From: Dehalococcoidia bacterium
GTDB lineage: Bacteria; Chloroflexota; Dehalococcoidia; UBA2979
Direction: 5' to 3'
Length of the DNA stretch: 58,508 nt
Assembly: GCA_028279505.1 (NCBI GenBank)
Contig: JANQNP010000053.1
Span: 1 to 58,508 of the forward strand
The notes under the pieces were generated by a model. That model was not told the DNA's origin and searched no databases. It saw only the letters and a list, made by a program, of their open reading frames with translations. The translations under genes and the position numbers were made by a program. Below are positions 19,313-28,495 of this stretch, in pieces. How positions within the stretch are numbered: position 1 is the first letter of the stretch; the number at the start of each line of letters is the position of its first letter.

Positions 19313-20524
19313 CTAACCCCTCGGCAGCCCCAGCCCGCGGGTGGCGATGATGTTGCGCTGCACCTCGGAGGTGCCGCCTCGGATCGTGGCCGGCACCGCC
19401 GCGAGGTAGGCGCGCGCGAACCCCCCCGCGGCGGTGGACTCGTCGCCGTTGTTCGAGTGCAGGCCAAAGACGCGCGTGCCGGTCAGCGCCAGGCGCTGGA
19501 CCAGCTCTGAGTTGAAGAGCTTGGCCGTGGAGGCCTCGTAGTTGGGGATCAACCCCGCCTGCTGCATCGAGACGATGCGGAACGAGTACTGGAACATCAC
19601 CTCCGTCTCGATCCAGCGCTCCGCGAGCGCCGCGCGGCGCGGCCCCGCCCCGAGCTGCGTCATGCCCGGCGCATCTCCCGAGGTGGCGTGTGCCATCAGC
19701 GCGCGCAGCGTGCGGCGGGCGCCGACCGCCCCGCCGATGTTCGAGCGCTCGAAGTCGAGCAGTGTCATGCCCACGTACCAGCCGCGGTTCTCCTCGCCGA
19801 CGAGGTTGCTCGCGGGGACCCGTACGTCTTCGAAGAAGGTCTCGTTGAAGTAGTGCTTGTCGTTGAGGTTGACGAGCGGGCGGACCGTGATGCCGGGAGC
19901 GTGGATGTCCTCGATCAGCAGGAACGAGATGCCTCGATGCTTCGGGGCGTCGGGGTCGGTGCGGGTGAGCGCGAAGATCGAGTCGGCGGCGTGGGCGCCG
20001 GAGGTCCAGATCTTCTGACCGTTGACGACGTACTCGTCGCCGTCACGGACGGCGCGCGTCGCCACCGAGGCGAGGTCGGAACCGGCGCCGGGCTCGGAGT
20101 AGCCCTGCGCCCAGACCCGCTCGCCCGCGAGGATCGGCGGGAGGTACTTCGCCTTCTGCTCGTCGGTGCCGTGGACGATCAGCGTCGGCCCGAGCAGGCT
20201 GACGCCGGACCCGCCGACGGCCGGCGCCGAGGCCTCGGCCATCTCTTGGCGGAACACGAACTGCTCCGCGACGGTCATGCCGCCCCCGCCGTATTCGGTC
20301 GGCCAGTGCGGCGCGACCCAGCCACGCTCGGAGAGCGCGGCCGCCCACTCGGCGGCCGCCTCGCGCGCCTCGGGGTCGTCGGCCTTGCGGTCGAACTCCC
20401 ACTGGCGTTCGCCCTCATGCGCGTGCTCGGCGAGCGTGCGGTAGCGCGCGGGCAGGCGTTCGGCGATCACGGTGCGGACCTGCTCGCGGAACGCCCGCTG
20501 CTCGTCGTTGTCGTTCCAGTCCAT
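19313..20524 (-). CDS. Acyl-CoA dehydrogenase family protein
   Basis: 403 aa, ATG 20524 with a GGAG ribosome site. It has the full ACAD layout: N-terminal helices with APHWPTEYGGGGMTVAEQ, FAD-binding AQGYSEPGAGSDLA, the beta domain with QKIWTSGAHAADS and RPLVNLNDKHYFNETFFEDV, and the C-terminal signature TIRGGTSEVQRNIIATRGL. FAD-dependent alpha,beta-oxidation of an acyl-CoA is the likely reaction, with electrons passed to ETF. FadE17/18-like sequences of steroid or unusual acyl-CoA degradation are the closest family in style. It lies between a nitroreductase and a crotonase gene on the same strand. Confidence 0.87.
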   Translation of the reverse strand: MDWNDNDEQRAFREQVRTVIAERLPARYRTLAEHAHEGERQWEFDRKADDPEAREAAAEWAAALSERGWVAPHWPTEYGGGGMTVAEQFVFRQEMAEASAPAVGGSGVSLLGPTLIVHGTDEQKAKYLPPILAGERVWAQGYSEPGAGSDLASVATRAVRDGDEYVVNGQKIWTSGAHAADSIFALTRTDPDAPKHRGISFLLIEDIHAPGITVRPLVNLNDKHYFNETFFEDVRVPASNLVGEENRGWYVGMTLLDFERSNIGGAVGARRTLRALMAHATSGDAPGMTQLGAGPRRAALAERWIETEVMFQYSFRIVSMQQAGLIPNYEASTAKLFNSELVQRLALTGTRVFGLHSNNGDESTAAGGFARAYLAAVPATIRGGTSEVQRNIIATRGLGLPRG

Positions 20525-20565
20525 CGGTCGCTCCGTCGCCTGGTCGTGGTTCGGTCCCGGTGGGG

Positions 20566-21243
20566 CTAGTCGTCGAACCCAACATAGTGAACGAAGGCGT
20601 CATTGGGCTGGCGGTGCGCCTTCACACCGTTCGCGGCGAAGTCGTCGTCTGGGTAGCCGAGCGCGATGCAGACCTCGATCGCCTCCTCCTCCGGGATCCC
20701 GATCACCTCGCGGACGATGTCGGAGCGGGTGATGCCCTGGCCGTTCACCACAGTCCCGAGGCCGCGATCCCACGCCGCGAGCACGATGCCGTGCGCGAGA
20801 GCGCCGAGGTCGAAGTGACAGGTGACACCCGGGTCGAGCTCGCGGTCGTACGTGAGGACGATGGAGACGGGTGCGTCGAACTGCCGGTAGCCCCGCATGA
20901 CCCAGTCCTGCCGCCGCTCCTGATCGTGGCGCTCGATGCCCATCGCCTGGAACAGCTGCACGGCGATCTCCACCTGGCGCTCGCGGTGCACGCCCTCGTA
21001 GGCCTTGTGCGTGTAGATGTCGCGTTGCGACTTGCCACCGCCGAGCATCGTCTCCGAGACGCGCGTCCGGATCTCATCCAGCGCCGCGCCCGTGACGACG
21101 TGGACGTGCCACGGCTGCGTGTTCATCGAGGACGGCGCACCCTTCGCGACGGCGATGATCTCGTCGATCAGCTCGCGTGGGACCGGATCGGGCTTGTAAC
21201 CGCGAACGCTACGACGGGTGCGAACGAGCTCTTCGAATTCCAT
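20566..21243 (-). CDS. Nitroreductase family protein, copy A
   Basis: 225 aa from ATG 21243. VRTRRSVRGYKPDPVPRELI and GAPSSMNTQPWHVHVVTG are the FMN-binding N-terminal pattern of NAD(P)H nitroreductase-like proteins, and LGYPDDDFAANGV is the usual C-terminal block. Such FMN enzymes reduce nitro groups, quinones or enones and work as homodimers. A closely related paralogue lies at 27562-28281; the first 20 residues of the two are nearly identical. The gene heads a minus-strand group with an acyl-CoA dehydrogenase and a crotonase. A reductive step on an enoyl or aromatic acid is plausible but unproven. Confidence 0.85.
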   Translation of the reverse strand: MEFEELVRTRRSVRGYKPDPVPRELIDEIIAVAKGAPSSMNTQPWHVHVVTGAALDEIRTRVSETMLGGGKSQRDIYTHKAYEGVHRERQVEIAVQLFQAMGIERHDQERRQDWVMRGYRQFDAPVSIVLTYDRELDPGVTCHFDLGALAHGIVLAAWDRGLGTVVNGQGITRSDIVREVIGIPEEEAIEVCIALGYPDDDFAANGVKAHRQPNDAFVHYVGFDD

Positions 21244-21462
21244 GGACGACCCAATCTCATCGCTGACCGCGCCCGACGATTGAGGCGACGCGGCACGCGC
21301 CAAACCGGCGACGCTCACCGGGCGCCTGCTTCAAGGCTCGCAGTATGCGACGTGAGACCACTGCAATCCCCGACCCTGCCATCAGTCCGCTAACAGCACC
21401 CTTCAGCAGCTCTGAATTCGCCCGCCGCGCCCTGGCACACGACCTGCCCATCGCGTTCGTAG

Positions 21463-21468
21463 TAGGAT
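21463..21468 (+). promoter_or_regulatory. Candidate -10 box for the LysR gene
   Basis: TAGGAT lies 92 bases before the LysR ATG in the 317-base gap between the divergent nitroreductase and LysR starts. The form matches other -10 boxes in the window. No confident -35 hexamer is visible. Confidence 0.3.
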
Positions 21469-21560
21469 TCCCGCGCGAGCCACGTGGTACCGCGCGATCC
21501 TGTCCGGGTCGCGATGAGCCGCGGGCGTGCCACTCCGCCGGTGCCTCGCGGAGGAGACCG

Positions 21561-22496
21561 ATGCTCGACAACGTCACGCTGGTTCAGCTACGGACGTTCG
21601 CCGCGGTTGCCAGGGAGCGCAACTTCAGCCGCGCCGCGGCCGTGCTCGGATACACGCCGTCCGCGGTTCACCAGCAGATGGGCAAGCTCGAAACGGCGCT
21701 TGGCCTCTCGCTGCTCAATCGCGACCAGGCGCCCCTCGAGTTGACCCGCGAGGGACTGGACCTGCTCCCCTCGGTCACCGCGGTACTCGAGGGCGTGATC
21801 GACCTCGACCAGGCGGCACGCTCCGCGCGCGGGCACCCGCATCTGCTGATCGGCGCCGGACAGGCGACCGGCGTACACGTCGTACCGTCCTTGCTGCGCG
21901 ACTTCGCGAGGGTCGCACCCGATTGCTCCGTGGAGTACCGGCTCGGCACCGCGAACGAGCTCCTCGAGCAGGTGGCGGGCGGCCAGCTCGACCTCGCGAT
22001 CTCGTCTCGTCTCGACGAGTTGATGAGCGGGAAGGACCGCGCGCACCTCAAACTCGTGCCGTGGCGGAAACGCAGCGGGGGCTTGTACGGGTTCTACCGT
22101 TCGACCGAATGGCACGACGCGCGGACCGACGTCCCCTTGTACGTGCCGCCCTACGCCAATGCGGCCAGCGCGGCGCGAATGCTCAGCACCGCGTTCGACC
22201 AGATGGACGAGGGCGACTGGCGCGTACTGCGCATGCCCGGCGCCGACGCCGTGCGGAGCGCGTCGCTGAGCGGGCTTGGCTACGGCTACCTGCCGGACGA
22301 CTCGATGGCCGACGCGGTCGCCGCCGGAACGGTCCTTCGCGAGGCGAGCGACGGCCGCTCCGGCTGGATCTACCTGCTGTACCGCCGTGCGCGCCCCGTC
22401 AGCCGAGGACTGCGCACCATGGTCGGCTTCCTCGCCTCCCAGCGCCATGAGCAGACGCCCGCCGAGCCCGGCATCCCGGCCGTCTCCTCCGCCTGA
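21561..22496 (+). CDS. LysR-family transcriptional regulator
   Basis: 311 aa from ATG 21561, with GAGGAGA as ribosome site; upstream codons in frame lack it. Residues 6-65 form the winged helix-turn-helix: VQLRTFAAVARERNFSRAAA and VLGYTPSAVHQQMGKLE, then LTREGLDLLP. The rest is a periplasmic-binding-like effector domain with DLAISSRLDELMS. It is divergent from the nitroreductase-dehydrogenase-crotonase group and followed convergently by a CoA-transferase, so it may control either or both, the divergent operon first. Its inducer is not apparent, but an acyl-CoA or aromatic acid would fit the neighbours. It has the normal LysR length. Confidence 0.87.
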   Translation: MLDNVTLVQLRTFAAVARERNFSRAAAVLGYTPSAVHQQMGKLETALGLSLLNRDQAPLELTREGLDLLPSVTAVLEGVIDLDQAARSARGHPHLLIGAGQATGVHVVPSLLRDFARVAPDCSVEYRLGTANELLEQVAGGQLDLAISSRLDELMSGKDRAHLKLVPWRKRSGGLYGFYRSTEWHDARTDVPLYVPPYANAASAARMLSTAFDQMDEGDWRVLRMPGADAVRSASLSGLGYGYLPDDSMADAVAAGTVLREASDGRSGWIYLLYRRARPVSRGLRTMVGFLASQRHEQTPAEPGIPAVSSA

Positions 22497-22514
22497 ACCC
22501 CGCCACCTTCGAGG

Positions 22515-23822
22515 TCAATCGAGCGTCCGCACCACCCCGTCTTCAACGAGCGCCGCAATCTCGTCGGCTGCGAACCCGCCGGCGCCGAGGATCTCCGCCG
22601 TGTGTTCGCCGAGCGCCGGCGCTGCCCGCGAACTCCCCGTGGGAGTCTTCGACATCAGTACCGGCGGACCGACCACCCGCTGGGCTCCCGTCACCTGGTG
22701 CTCCAGCTCGACGATCATCCCGTCGACGTTCGCCTGCTCGTCGTCGGCCATCTCTTCCGGGAAGTTCAGGCGCGCGGCCGGCACCCCAACCGCCTCGAAC
22801 CTCTCAAGCCAGTGGTCGACCGGACGCTGGCGAATCTCCGCCTCGATCCACTCTCGCCAGTCATCCGTGGCACGGATGTTGTCCGGATCGCGAGCGTCCC
22901 AATCGGCGTCGTCCGAGTGCTCGCGCCCCTCGATCCCGAGCACGCCCCGCACCGCGTTGCGATTCTGCGGGGTCAGGGCTCCGAGGATCACGAACCCGTC
23001 GGCGGCCCGGTACGCGCGGTAGTAGAGCTGGAACGGCGAGGCGACCTGCCCTCGGCCCTGGCGAATCGCCGCGAGCTCCGGGAAGCTCGCCCCGCCCGAC
23101 TGGGCCTCCTGGAGCGCGGCCATCCGCGGGTCGCGGATCGCGGCGTCGGACACTGGCTCGCGCATGACGATGCGGTTCTGCAGCAGCAGGCCGGCGCGGA
23201 GCAACGAGGTGGAGACATACTGCCCCTCGCCGGTGCGCTCCCGATGGAGCAGCGCCGCGCAGATCCCCATCGCCAGCGCGAGGCCCGCGGCGTAGTCGGA
23301 GACCGGGGTGCCGATCACCTGCGGAATCCCGCGCTCGTCCGACTTGCCGTCCAGCGCCATCAGACCGGAGTGCGCCTGCGCCACGATGTCCGATCCGCCT
23401 CGGGTCGCCGACGGTCCCTGCTCGCCGAACCCACTGAGCTGCGCGTAGATCAGATCGGGCCGGATGTCGCGAAGCGACGCGTAGTCGATCCCGAGCCGCT
23501 CGGCGACGCCGGCTCGGTAGTTCACCAGGACCACGTCGACCGAGGGGATCAGCCGGCGGATCACCGCCGCGCCGCGCGGATCGCGCAGGTCGACGACGAG
23601 CCCCCGCTTCCCGCGGTTGTTCCCCTGGTACATCTTGCTCTCGCCAGGCACCGAGGTGCTGACGAAGCGGTGTGGGTCGCCCGCCGGCGGCTCCACCTTG
23701 ATGACGTCGGCCCCCAGGTCCGCGAGGCTCATCCCGGCGACGGGCCCCGCCACGATCTGCGTGAACTCCAGCACGCGCACGCCCGCCAGCGGACCGGCGC
23801 CTGCCGCTTCGCGATCCTCCAC
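22515..23822 (-). CDS. Family III (CaiB/BaiF) CoA-transferase
   Basis: 435 aa from GTG 23822 (GAGGAA ribosome site). Family III enzymes move CoA between carboxylic acids through an aspartyl-CoA intermediate. Evidence: PLAGVRVLEFTQIVAGP and ADLGADVIKVEPPAGD at the N-terminus, then GFGEQGPSATRGGSDIVAQA with the likely catalytic Asp at about residue 145. The protein is a clear paralogue of the one at 26154-27473. Substrates in the family include oxalate, formate, carnitine and succinate, and cannot be chosen from sequence. It lies downstream of the orphan binding-protein gene on the same strand and is convergent with the LysR gene (18 bases apart). Confidence 0.88.
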   Translation of the reverse strand: MEDREAAGAGPLAGVRVLEFTQIVAGPVAGMSLADLGADVIKVEPPAGDPHRFVSTSVPGESKMYQGNNRGKRGLVVDLRDPRGAAVIRRLIPSVDVVLVNYRAGVAERLGIDYASLRDIRPDLIYAQLSGFGEQGPSATRGGSDIVAQAHSGLMALDGKSDERGIPQVIGTPVSDYAAGLALAMGICAALLHRERTGEGQYVSTSLLRAGLLLQNRIVMREPVSDAAIRDPRMAALQEAQSGGASFPELAAIRQGRGQVASPFQLYYRAYRAADGFVILGALTPQNRNAVRGVLGIEGREHSDDADWDARDPDNIRATDDWREWIEAEIRQRPVDHWLERFEAVGVPAARLNFPEEMADDEQANVDGMIVELEHQVTGAQRVVGPPVLMSKTPTGSSRAAPALGEHTAEILGAGGFAADEIAALVEDGVVRTLD

Positions 23823-23880
23823 GGGAGTTCCTCATCCAATCCAGCTCGACCGTGTCAGAGCCTATCCGGATCGCGGGCCA

Positions 23881-23926
23881 CCGGGCGCCTGCCCCGCCGG
23901 CTACCGGGCGCCGGCCCCGCCGGCTA
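23881..23926. repeat. 23-bp tandem duplication at a gene end
   Basis: Two adjacent 23-bp units (23881-23903 and 23904-23926) differ at one base. Each ends in CCGCCGGCTA; the second includes the stop codon of the binding-protein gene. It looks like local duplication of the 3' end. The GC-rich units can pair internally (GGCGCC), but there is no T-run to make a classical terminator. Confidence 0.6.
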
Positions 23927-25726
23927 CGAGGCCAGCCAGTACCAGGCGTACTCCTCCGCACCGGCGCCGTAGCCGAGCGTCGAGCGAATCCCGCCCCGCA
24001 CCTCCGGCTGGTAGGCGGTCCAGATCGTCCCGGCGCCGGCCTGCGTCGGCACCAGGTACATGCTCTCCGCGTTCAGGATCTGCCCCTCGCGAATGATCGC
24101 TCGGCGCGCCTCCGCGTCCAGCTCCACCCGCTGCCGCTGGAACACGTCGATCATCTCCGGCGCATCGACCCCGCTCGCGTTGGCCGGCGTTCCATCCGGC
24201 GCGACTCGGAAGCTGCGGTCGAAGTACGAGCCCACCTCCGGATAGGGAGCGTTGTAGCCGAAGGCCACTCCCTCGAAGTCGCCGAACACCGTCTTGGTGA
24301 TGTACTGCGTGCTGTAGTCCTGCACGTCCGTTTCCGGGGCCAGCCCGATCTGCTTGAGCATGTTGAGCTGCGCCTCGGCGATCGGGGGGAACGCGCCCGT
24401 GTAGCGGCTCGAGTAGATGTAGGACAGCTCGAAGCCCTCCTCGACCCCCTGAGCATCGAGCAGCTTCCGCGCCTCCCCCGGGTCGAAGCGGAAGAACGCC
24501 CCGGAGTCCCCATGATCGGGGCTCTGAGGATCGAGCCAGAACCGATCCCCCCAGCCCGCGGGCAGCAGGTTGTTCCACGCCAGGCTCGCCGGCAGCCCCG
24601 CATCGCGCAGCGCGTAGGCGTTGTACCCAACGTCCGTGAGCGCGTCACGATCGAGGGCCATCGAGACCGCCTGCCGGAAGCGCGCGTCGCGCCACGGCTG
24701 ATCCGTCGTCGAGATGTGGTCGAAGAAGAACTGCGACATCGTGGTCGGCAGCTCCCCGATCCACTGCACGTCCTCGGCTTCCTCCTTCAGATCGATGACG
24801 TCGTTGCCGTTGATCCCCAGCTCCTGGATGTTCCCCGCGCGGAACTGCGCGAGGCGGTTCGCGTACTCGGGGATGATCGGCATCTCGAACCGATCGAGGT
24901 ACGGCAGCGCGACCCCGTCCTCACCGATCTCGTAGTACTGGTCGTGACGCCGCAACGTGATCAGCTCGGACGGTCGGTACTCCTCGAACACCCACGGCCC
25001 GCCGCCGATCATCTCCAGCGCCGGGTCGAAGCCGCCATCCGCCTCTCGCGGGAAGATGTGCAGCAAGTTGGCGTCGGAGATCTGCTCGAGGAACGTCGGC
25101 GACGGCGCGTCGAGCGTGAATACGACCGTCGCGGCGTCCGGCGCCTCCACCTTCAACCAGTTCGCCACCCCCTCCCGGTTCGGGCTCTCCTCCGCCTGCA
25201 AGCGGGCGGCCGAGGCGAGCACGTCCTCGGAGTCCAGGGCGCGCCCGTCGACCGGCGACACATCGTGGAGCAGCAGGTTGTCTCGCAACGTGACGGTCCA
25301 CGTGATGCCGTCTTCGGACTCGGCGCTGAGCGCCGCATCCGGTCCCGGGAGCGACTCGCCGGGCGATGAGCCCGCGAACGTCTCTCGCTTGAAGAGCCGG
25401 TTGTAGACGAATCCCGCCAGAGTCTTCCCGGCGAAGCTCAGGTTCGCGTAGGGGTTGATCGTCGGCGGGTCCCCGCTGGCGGGGACCGCGTATGTGCCCC
25501 CGCGTGAAACGCCGGTCGCCGCTGCGGTCGACGTCTCGACCGCCCTCGTCGCCGCCGGCGTCCCCGCCTCGGTCGTCGAGATCGCGGTCGCCGAGGTAGT
25601 CGGCTCCCCGTCCTCGCTGTCGCCGCAGCCGATCAGCACCGCCCCGGCCAGCCCGGCCACGCCGGTCCCGGCTCCGCGCAGCGCGCGCCGGCGGCTGATC
25701 CGGCGTCCCAGTCTGTGCTCGTTCAT
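23924..25726 (-). CDS. Peptide/nickel-type ABC substrate-binding lipoprotein (SBP_bac_5), orphan
   Basis: 600 aa from ATG 25726 (AGGAGG ribosome site). The N-terminus has a twin-arginine run (RRISRRRALRG), a hydrophobic stretch and a lipobox LIGCGD, so it is a Tat-exported lipoprotein. A Thr/Ala-rich linker follows, then the family 5 binding-protein body: YAVPASGDPPTINPY, the GITWTVTLRDNLLLHDVSPV block typical of DppA/OppA relatives, and WRDARFRQAVSMALDRDAL. It would capture peptides, glycosides or metal chelates outside the cell. No permease or ATPase gene is adjacent, so it depends on components elsewhere. It is divergent from the CoA-transferase at 26154. Confidence 0.85.
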   Translation of the reverse strand: MNEHRLGRRISRRRALRGAGTGVAGLAGAVLIGCGDSEDGEPTTSATAISTTEAGTPAATRAVETSTAAATGVSRGGTYAVPASGDPPTINPYANLSFAGKTLAGFVYNRLFKRETFAGSSPGESLPGPDAALSAESEDGITWTVTLRDNLLLHDVSPVDGRALDSEDVLASAARLQAEESPNREGVANWLKVEAPDAATVVFTLDAPSPTFLEQISDANLLHIFPREADGGFDPALEMIGGGPWVFEEYRPSELITLRRHDQYYEIGEDGVALPYLDRFEMPIIPEYANRLAQFRAGNIQELGINGNDVIDLKEEAEDVQWIGELPTTMSQFFFDHISTTDQPWRDARFRQAVSMALDRDALTDVGYNAYALRDAGLPASLAWNNLLPAGWGDRFWLDPQSPDHGDSGAFFRFDPGEARKLLDAQGVEEGFELSYIYSSRYTGAFPPIAEAQLNMLKQIGLAPETDVQDYSTQYITKTVFGDFEGVAFGYNAPYPEVGSYFDRSFRVAPDGTPANASGVDAPEMIDVFQRQRVELDAEARRAIIREGQILNAESMYLVPTQAGAGTIWTAYQPEVRGGIRSTLGYGAGAEEYAWYWLAS

Positions 25727-26153
25727 CAGTTCCCTCCTTCTGCCGAACGAGATCGACGCCAACGACTCGACGCCCTACGAGCCGGTCGGCGAATCCAACA
25801 ACGTCCGACATGGCGACTCTAATCGACCGAAAACGGGAGAAAACGAGGCCGTGAATAGTCCTCGTAAACGCATCATTTAGCACCGCTATCAGAGCGGGAT
25901 TTCAAGTCAGTTGATGAGGTCGGATGACTGATCCGTGAATGAGCCTGAAGATTGTGCTGCTAGGTAACAAGCACGAATACAGGCGGAAATCCTCGAGATT
26001 GAACGAGAATTCGTCAGCCCGATCCGGTCGCGCGTCCCCGTCCGGCGGACAGCCCCTCGAGGTGCACCGGGACCGCGAGCGCGCCTGAGACGTGTTCGCG
26101 CCATATCATGCGCCCTCGGTAAAGACGTCGACGACACTGCGCGAGGGGGCGGC
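25727..26153. other. Divergent intergenic region, AT-richer than the surroundings
   Basis: 427 bases between the binding-protein start and the CoA-transferase start; no convincing reading frame. Its composition is clearly less GC-rich around 25800-26000. Leftward, TAGAGT at 25816-25821 is a candidate -10 box, giving a leader of about 85 bases for the binding protein. Rightward, TATCAT at 26104-26109 would give a leader of about 38 bases for the CoA-transferase. I see no tRNA, attachment site or insertion-sequence end in it. Confidence 0.5.
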
Positions 26154-27473
26154 GTGGCCGAGGGCGAAGCACATCCCGAACCGATCGAGCCGACCGGGCC
26201 GCTCGCCGGCATCCGCGTGCTCGAGTTCTCCGTGATCGTTGCCGGTCCGATCGCCGGCGTGCACCTCTCCGACATGGGCGCGGACGTGGTGAAGGTGGAG
26301 CCGCCAACCGGCGAGGACCGGCGGAACACGATGGCCGTCGTACCCAACGAGGGCAAATACTTCCAGTCGCTGAACCGTGGCAAGCGCGCGCTGATCGTCG
26401 ACCTGAAGTCGGGGGCCGGTCGCGCGCTGATCCAGCGGATCGTGCCAACCTTCGACGTGGTGCTGATCAACTACCGGCAGGGCGTCGCCGAGCGGCTGGG
26501 CATCGACTACGAAACGCTGAGCGCGATCAAGCCGGACCTGATCTACGCCAGCATCACCGGGTTCGGCGACCACGGCCCCGAGGCCGGGCGCGCCGGCTCG
26601 GACATCGTGGCGCAGGCGTACACCGGGATGATGGCGACCGAGGGCAAGGTCGAGGACAACGGCGCGCCCAAGTTCATCCAGTCGTCGCCCTACGCCGACC
26701 GCGCGACCTCGCTCGCGATCGGGATGGGCGTCGCGTCCGCCCTCTACCACCGCGAGCGAACCGGCGAGGGCCAGCGGATCGACGCGTCGCTCCTGCAGAC
26801 GGGGCTCGATCTCCTCGGCCGCCACGTGATGCGCGAGCCGGTGCACGACACCGTGCTGCGCGACCCGATGCTCGAGGAGATCAACGACCTGCGGTCGGCG
26901 GGCCGGCCGTACTCCGAGGCGATCGACGTGCGGCAGGACCAGTTCTCGCGGCTCGCCACCCAGCGGCTCTACTACCGCGGCTACCACGCGAAGGAAGGTG
27001 CGGTCGTCCTCGGCGCGCTGACGAAGGCGAACCGTCGAGGGGTGCGCGGGGTCCTCGGCGTGATGGACCCGACGGACGACGAGGACTTCGATGCCTCGGT
27101 GCCCTCGTGGGGTGCCGAGTTCGAGATGTGGCAGAACCGCGTGCAGGAGCGGATGCTCGAGAAGACCGCCGAGGAGTGGGTGGCGCTCTTCGACGAGGCG
27201 GGCGTGCCCTGCTCGGTCGTCCACTTCGCCGAGGAGATGAGCGACGACCCGCAGGTCGAGGCGATGGGGATGATGACGGAGCTAGTGCACCCGGTGACCG
27301 GGCCTCAGCGTGTGGTCGGTCCGGTGCTACGGATGTCGAAGACCCCGCCGAACGCGCACCGGCACGCCCCGGTGTTCGGCGCCGACTCCGCCGAAGTCCT
27401 CGCGGAAGCCGGGCTCAGTCCCGAGGAGATCGCCGCCCTCGAACGCGACGGCGTGATCGTCACCCCCGACTAG
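26154..27473 (+). CDS. Family III (CaiB/BaiF) CoA-transferase
   Basis: 439 aa from GTG 26154, preceded by GAGGGGGC. It has the same blocks as its paralogue at 22515-23822: GPLAGIRVLEFSVIVAGP, ADVVKVEPPTGEDRR, and the catalytic region GPEAGRAGSDIVAQA with Asp at about residue 150; a C-terminal GPQRVVGPVLRMSKTP block closes the protein. Acyl-CoA substrates are unknown. It converges with the second nitroreductase copy, so each CoA-transferase copy lies near a nitroreductase copy. That pairing suggests a duplicated module used in degradation of similar acids. Confidence 0.88.
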   Translation: MAEGEAHPEPIEPTGPLAGIRVLEFSVIVAGPIAGVHLSDMGADVVKVEPPTGEDRRNTMAVVPNEGKYFQSLNRGKRALIVDLKSGAGRALIQRIVPTFDVVLINYRQGVAERLGIDYETLSAIKPDLIYASITGFGDHGPEAGRAGSDIVAQAYTGMMATEGKVEDNGAPKFIQSSPYADRATSLAIGMGVASALYHRERTGEGQRIDASLLQTGLDLLGRHVMREPVHDTVLRDPMLEEINDLRSAGRPYSEAIDVRQDQFSRLATQRLYYRGYHAKEGAVVLGALTKANRRGVRGVLGVMDPTDDEDFDASVPSWGAEFEMWQNRVQERMLEKTAEEWVALFDEAGVPCSVVHFAEEMSDDPQVEAMGMMTELVHPVTGPQRVVGPVLRMSKTPPNAHRHAPVFGADSAEVLAEAGLSPEEIAALERDGVIVTPD

Positions 27474-27490
27474 GAGTCGCGACCCACCCT

Positions 27491-27556
27491 GACCCTTCGA
27501 GCCCCGAGCGCGACCGCCGGTTCTCGCGCCGGCGCGGCGGCCCAGGCTCGAGGGTC
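27491..27556. terminator. Long inverted repeat between convergent genes
   Basis: GACCCTTCGAGCC at 27491-27503 pairs with GGCTCGAGGGTC at 27545-27556, with one unpaired base; the 41-base loop contains further self-complementary GC stretches. It lies between the stops of the CoA-transferase and the nitroreductase and could end both transcripts. There is no U-tract, so this is a structural candidate only. Confidence 0.4.
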
Positions 27557-27561
27557 GGCGA

Positions 27562-28281
27562 CTAGACCGTCGTCCCCGCCAGCTCCGGTGTCGTCGCCTC
27601 GGCCTCCTCTTCGAAGCCGACGTAGCTGACCATCTGGTCGTTCGACACGCGGTGCGACTTCACGTCGTTGGCGGCGAAGTCGTCGTCGGGGTAGCCCATC
27701 GCGATGCAGACCTCGATGCCCTCGTTCTCGGGGATGTTCGCGACCTCGCGGACGATGTCCGAGCGCGTGATGCCCTGGCCATTCGTGACGGTCCCGAGCC
27801 CCCGGTCCCAGGCCGCGAGGCTGATCCCGTAGGCGAGCGCACCGAGGTCGAAGTGGACCGTGTCGCCACCGTCGAGTTCGCGGTCGTAGGTCAGGACGAG
27901 TGAGACCGGAGCGTCGAACTGGCGGAAGCCCCGCAGCACCCAGTCCTGGCGGCGCTCCTTGTCCTCGCGGGTGATGCCCATCGCCTCGAAGAGCTGGACC
28001 GCGATCTCGATCTGGCGGTCGCGGTGGACGCCCTCGTAGCGGCCGTGGCCGCGAATGTCACGCTGCGGCGCCGCGCCAGCCTGCATCTCGCTCACGACGC
28101 GCGAGCGAACCTCGTCGAGGGCCGCGCCGGTGAGGACGTGCACGTGCCACGGCTGCGTGTTCATAGACGACGGCGCACCCTTCGCGACGGCGATGATCTC
28201 GTCGATCACCTCGCGCGGGACCGGCTGGTTCTTGTAGCCGCGGACGCTCCGACGGGTACGGACGAGCTCTTCGAATTCCAT
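27562..28281 (-). CDS. Nitroreductase family protein, copy B
   Basis: 239 aa from ATG 28281 (AGGAGAGG ribosome site). It is near-identical to the first copy over the N-terminal 50 residues (VRTRRSVRGYKNQPVPREVI, GAPSSMNTQPWHVHVLTG) and diverges more in the middle (QAGAAPQRDIRGHGRYEG). The tail extends about 14 residues beyond copy A and is rich in Glu and Thr. FMN-dependent reduction of a nitro compound, quinone or conjugated acid is expected. It is divergent from the Eis-type acetyltransferase (a 214-base gap) and converges with a CoA-transferase. Apparent purifying selection on both copies suggests non-redundant roles. Confidence 0.85.
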   Translation of the reverse strand: MEFEELVRTRRSVRGYKNQPVPREVIDEIIAVAKGAPSSMNTQPWHVHVLTGAALDEVRSRVVSEMQAGAAPQRDIRGHGRYEGVHRDRQIEIAVQLFEAMGITREDKERRQDWVLRGFRQFDAPVSLVLTYDRELDGGDTVHFDLGALAYGISLAAWDRGLGTVTNGQGITRSDIVREVANIPENEGIEVCIAMGYPDDDFAANDVKSHRVSNDQMVSYVGFEEEAEATTPELAGTTV

Positions 28282-28495
28282 TGGTGGCCTCTCCTGAGTC
28301 GCGCGAACGTCGACGAACGCACACGCGCCGCGCCCGCCTGGCTCGCCATTTGCGCAGTGATCCGCGTCAACATCAAGCACAGGCAAGCGTCCCCGGGTCC
28401 CGAATCGACGACCGCAATCTGGCCTTGATGCGTCGAGGGCGTCCCGGTGGTCCACTAGATGGCCGCATTTCTTGAACCTCACGAAGGACCCACCC

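Noticed and set aside
25727..26153. Mobile element or integration site in the AT-richer gap
   Set aside because: No inverted terminal repeats, tRNA end, transposase fragment or direct repeats were found; promoters explain the composition well enough.
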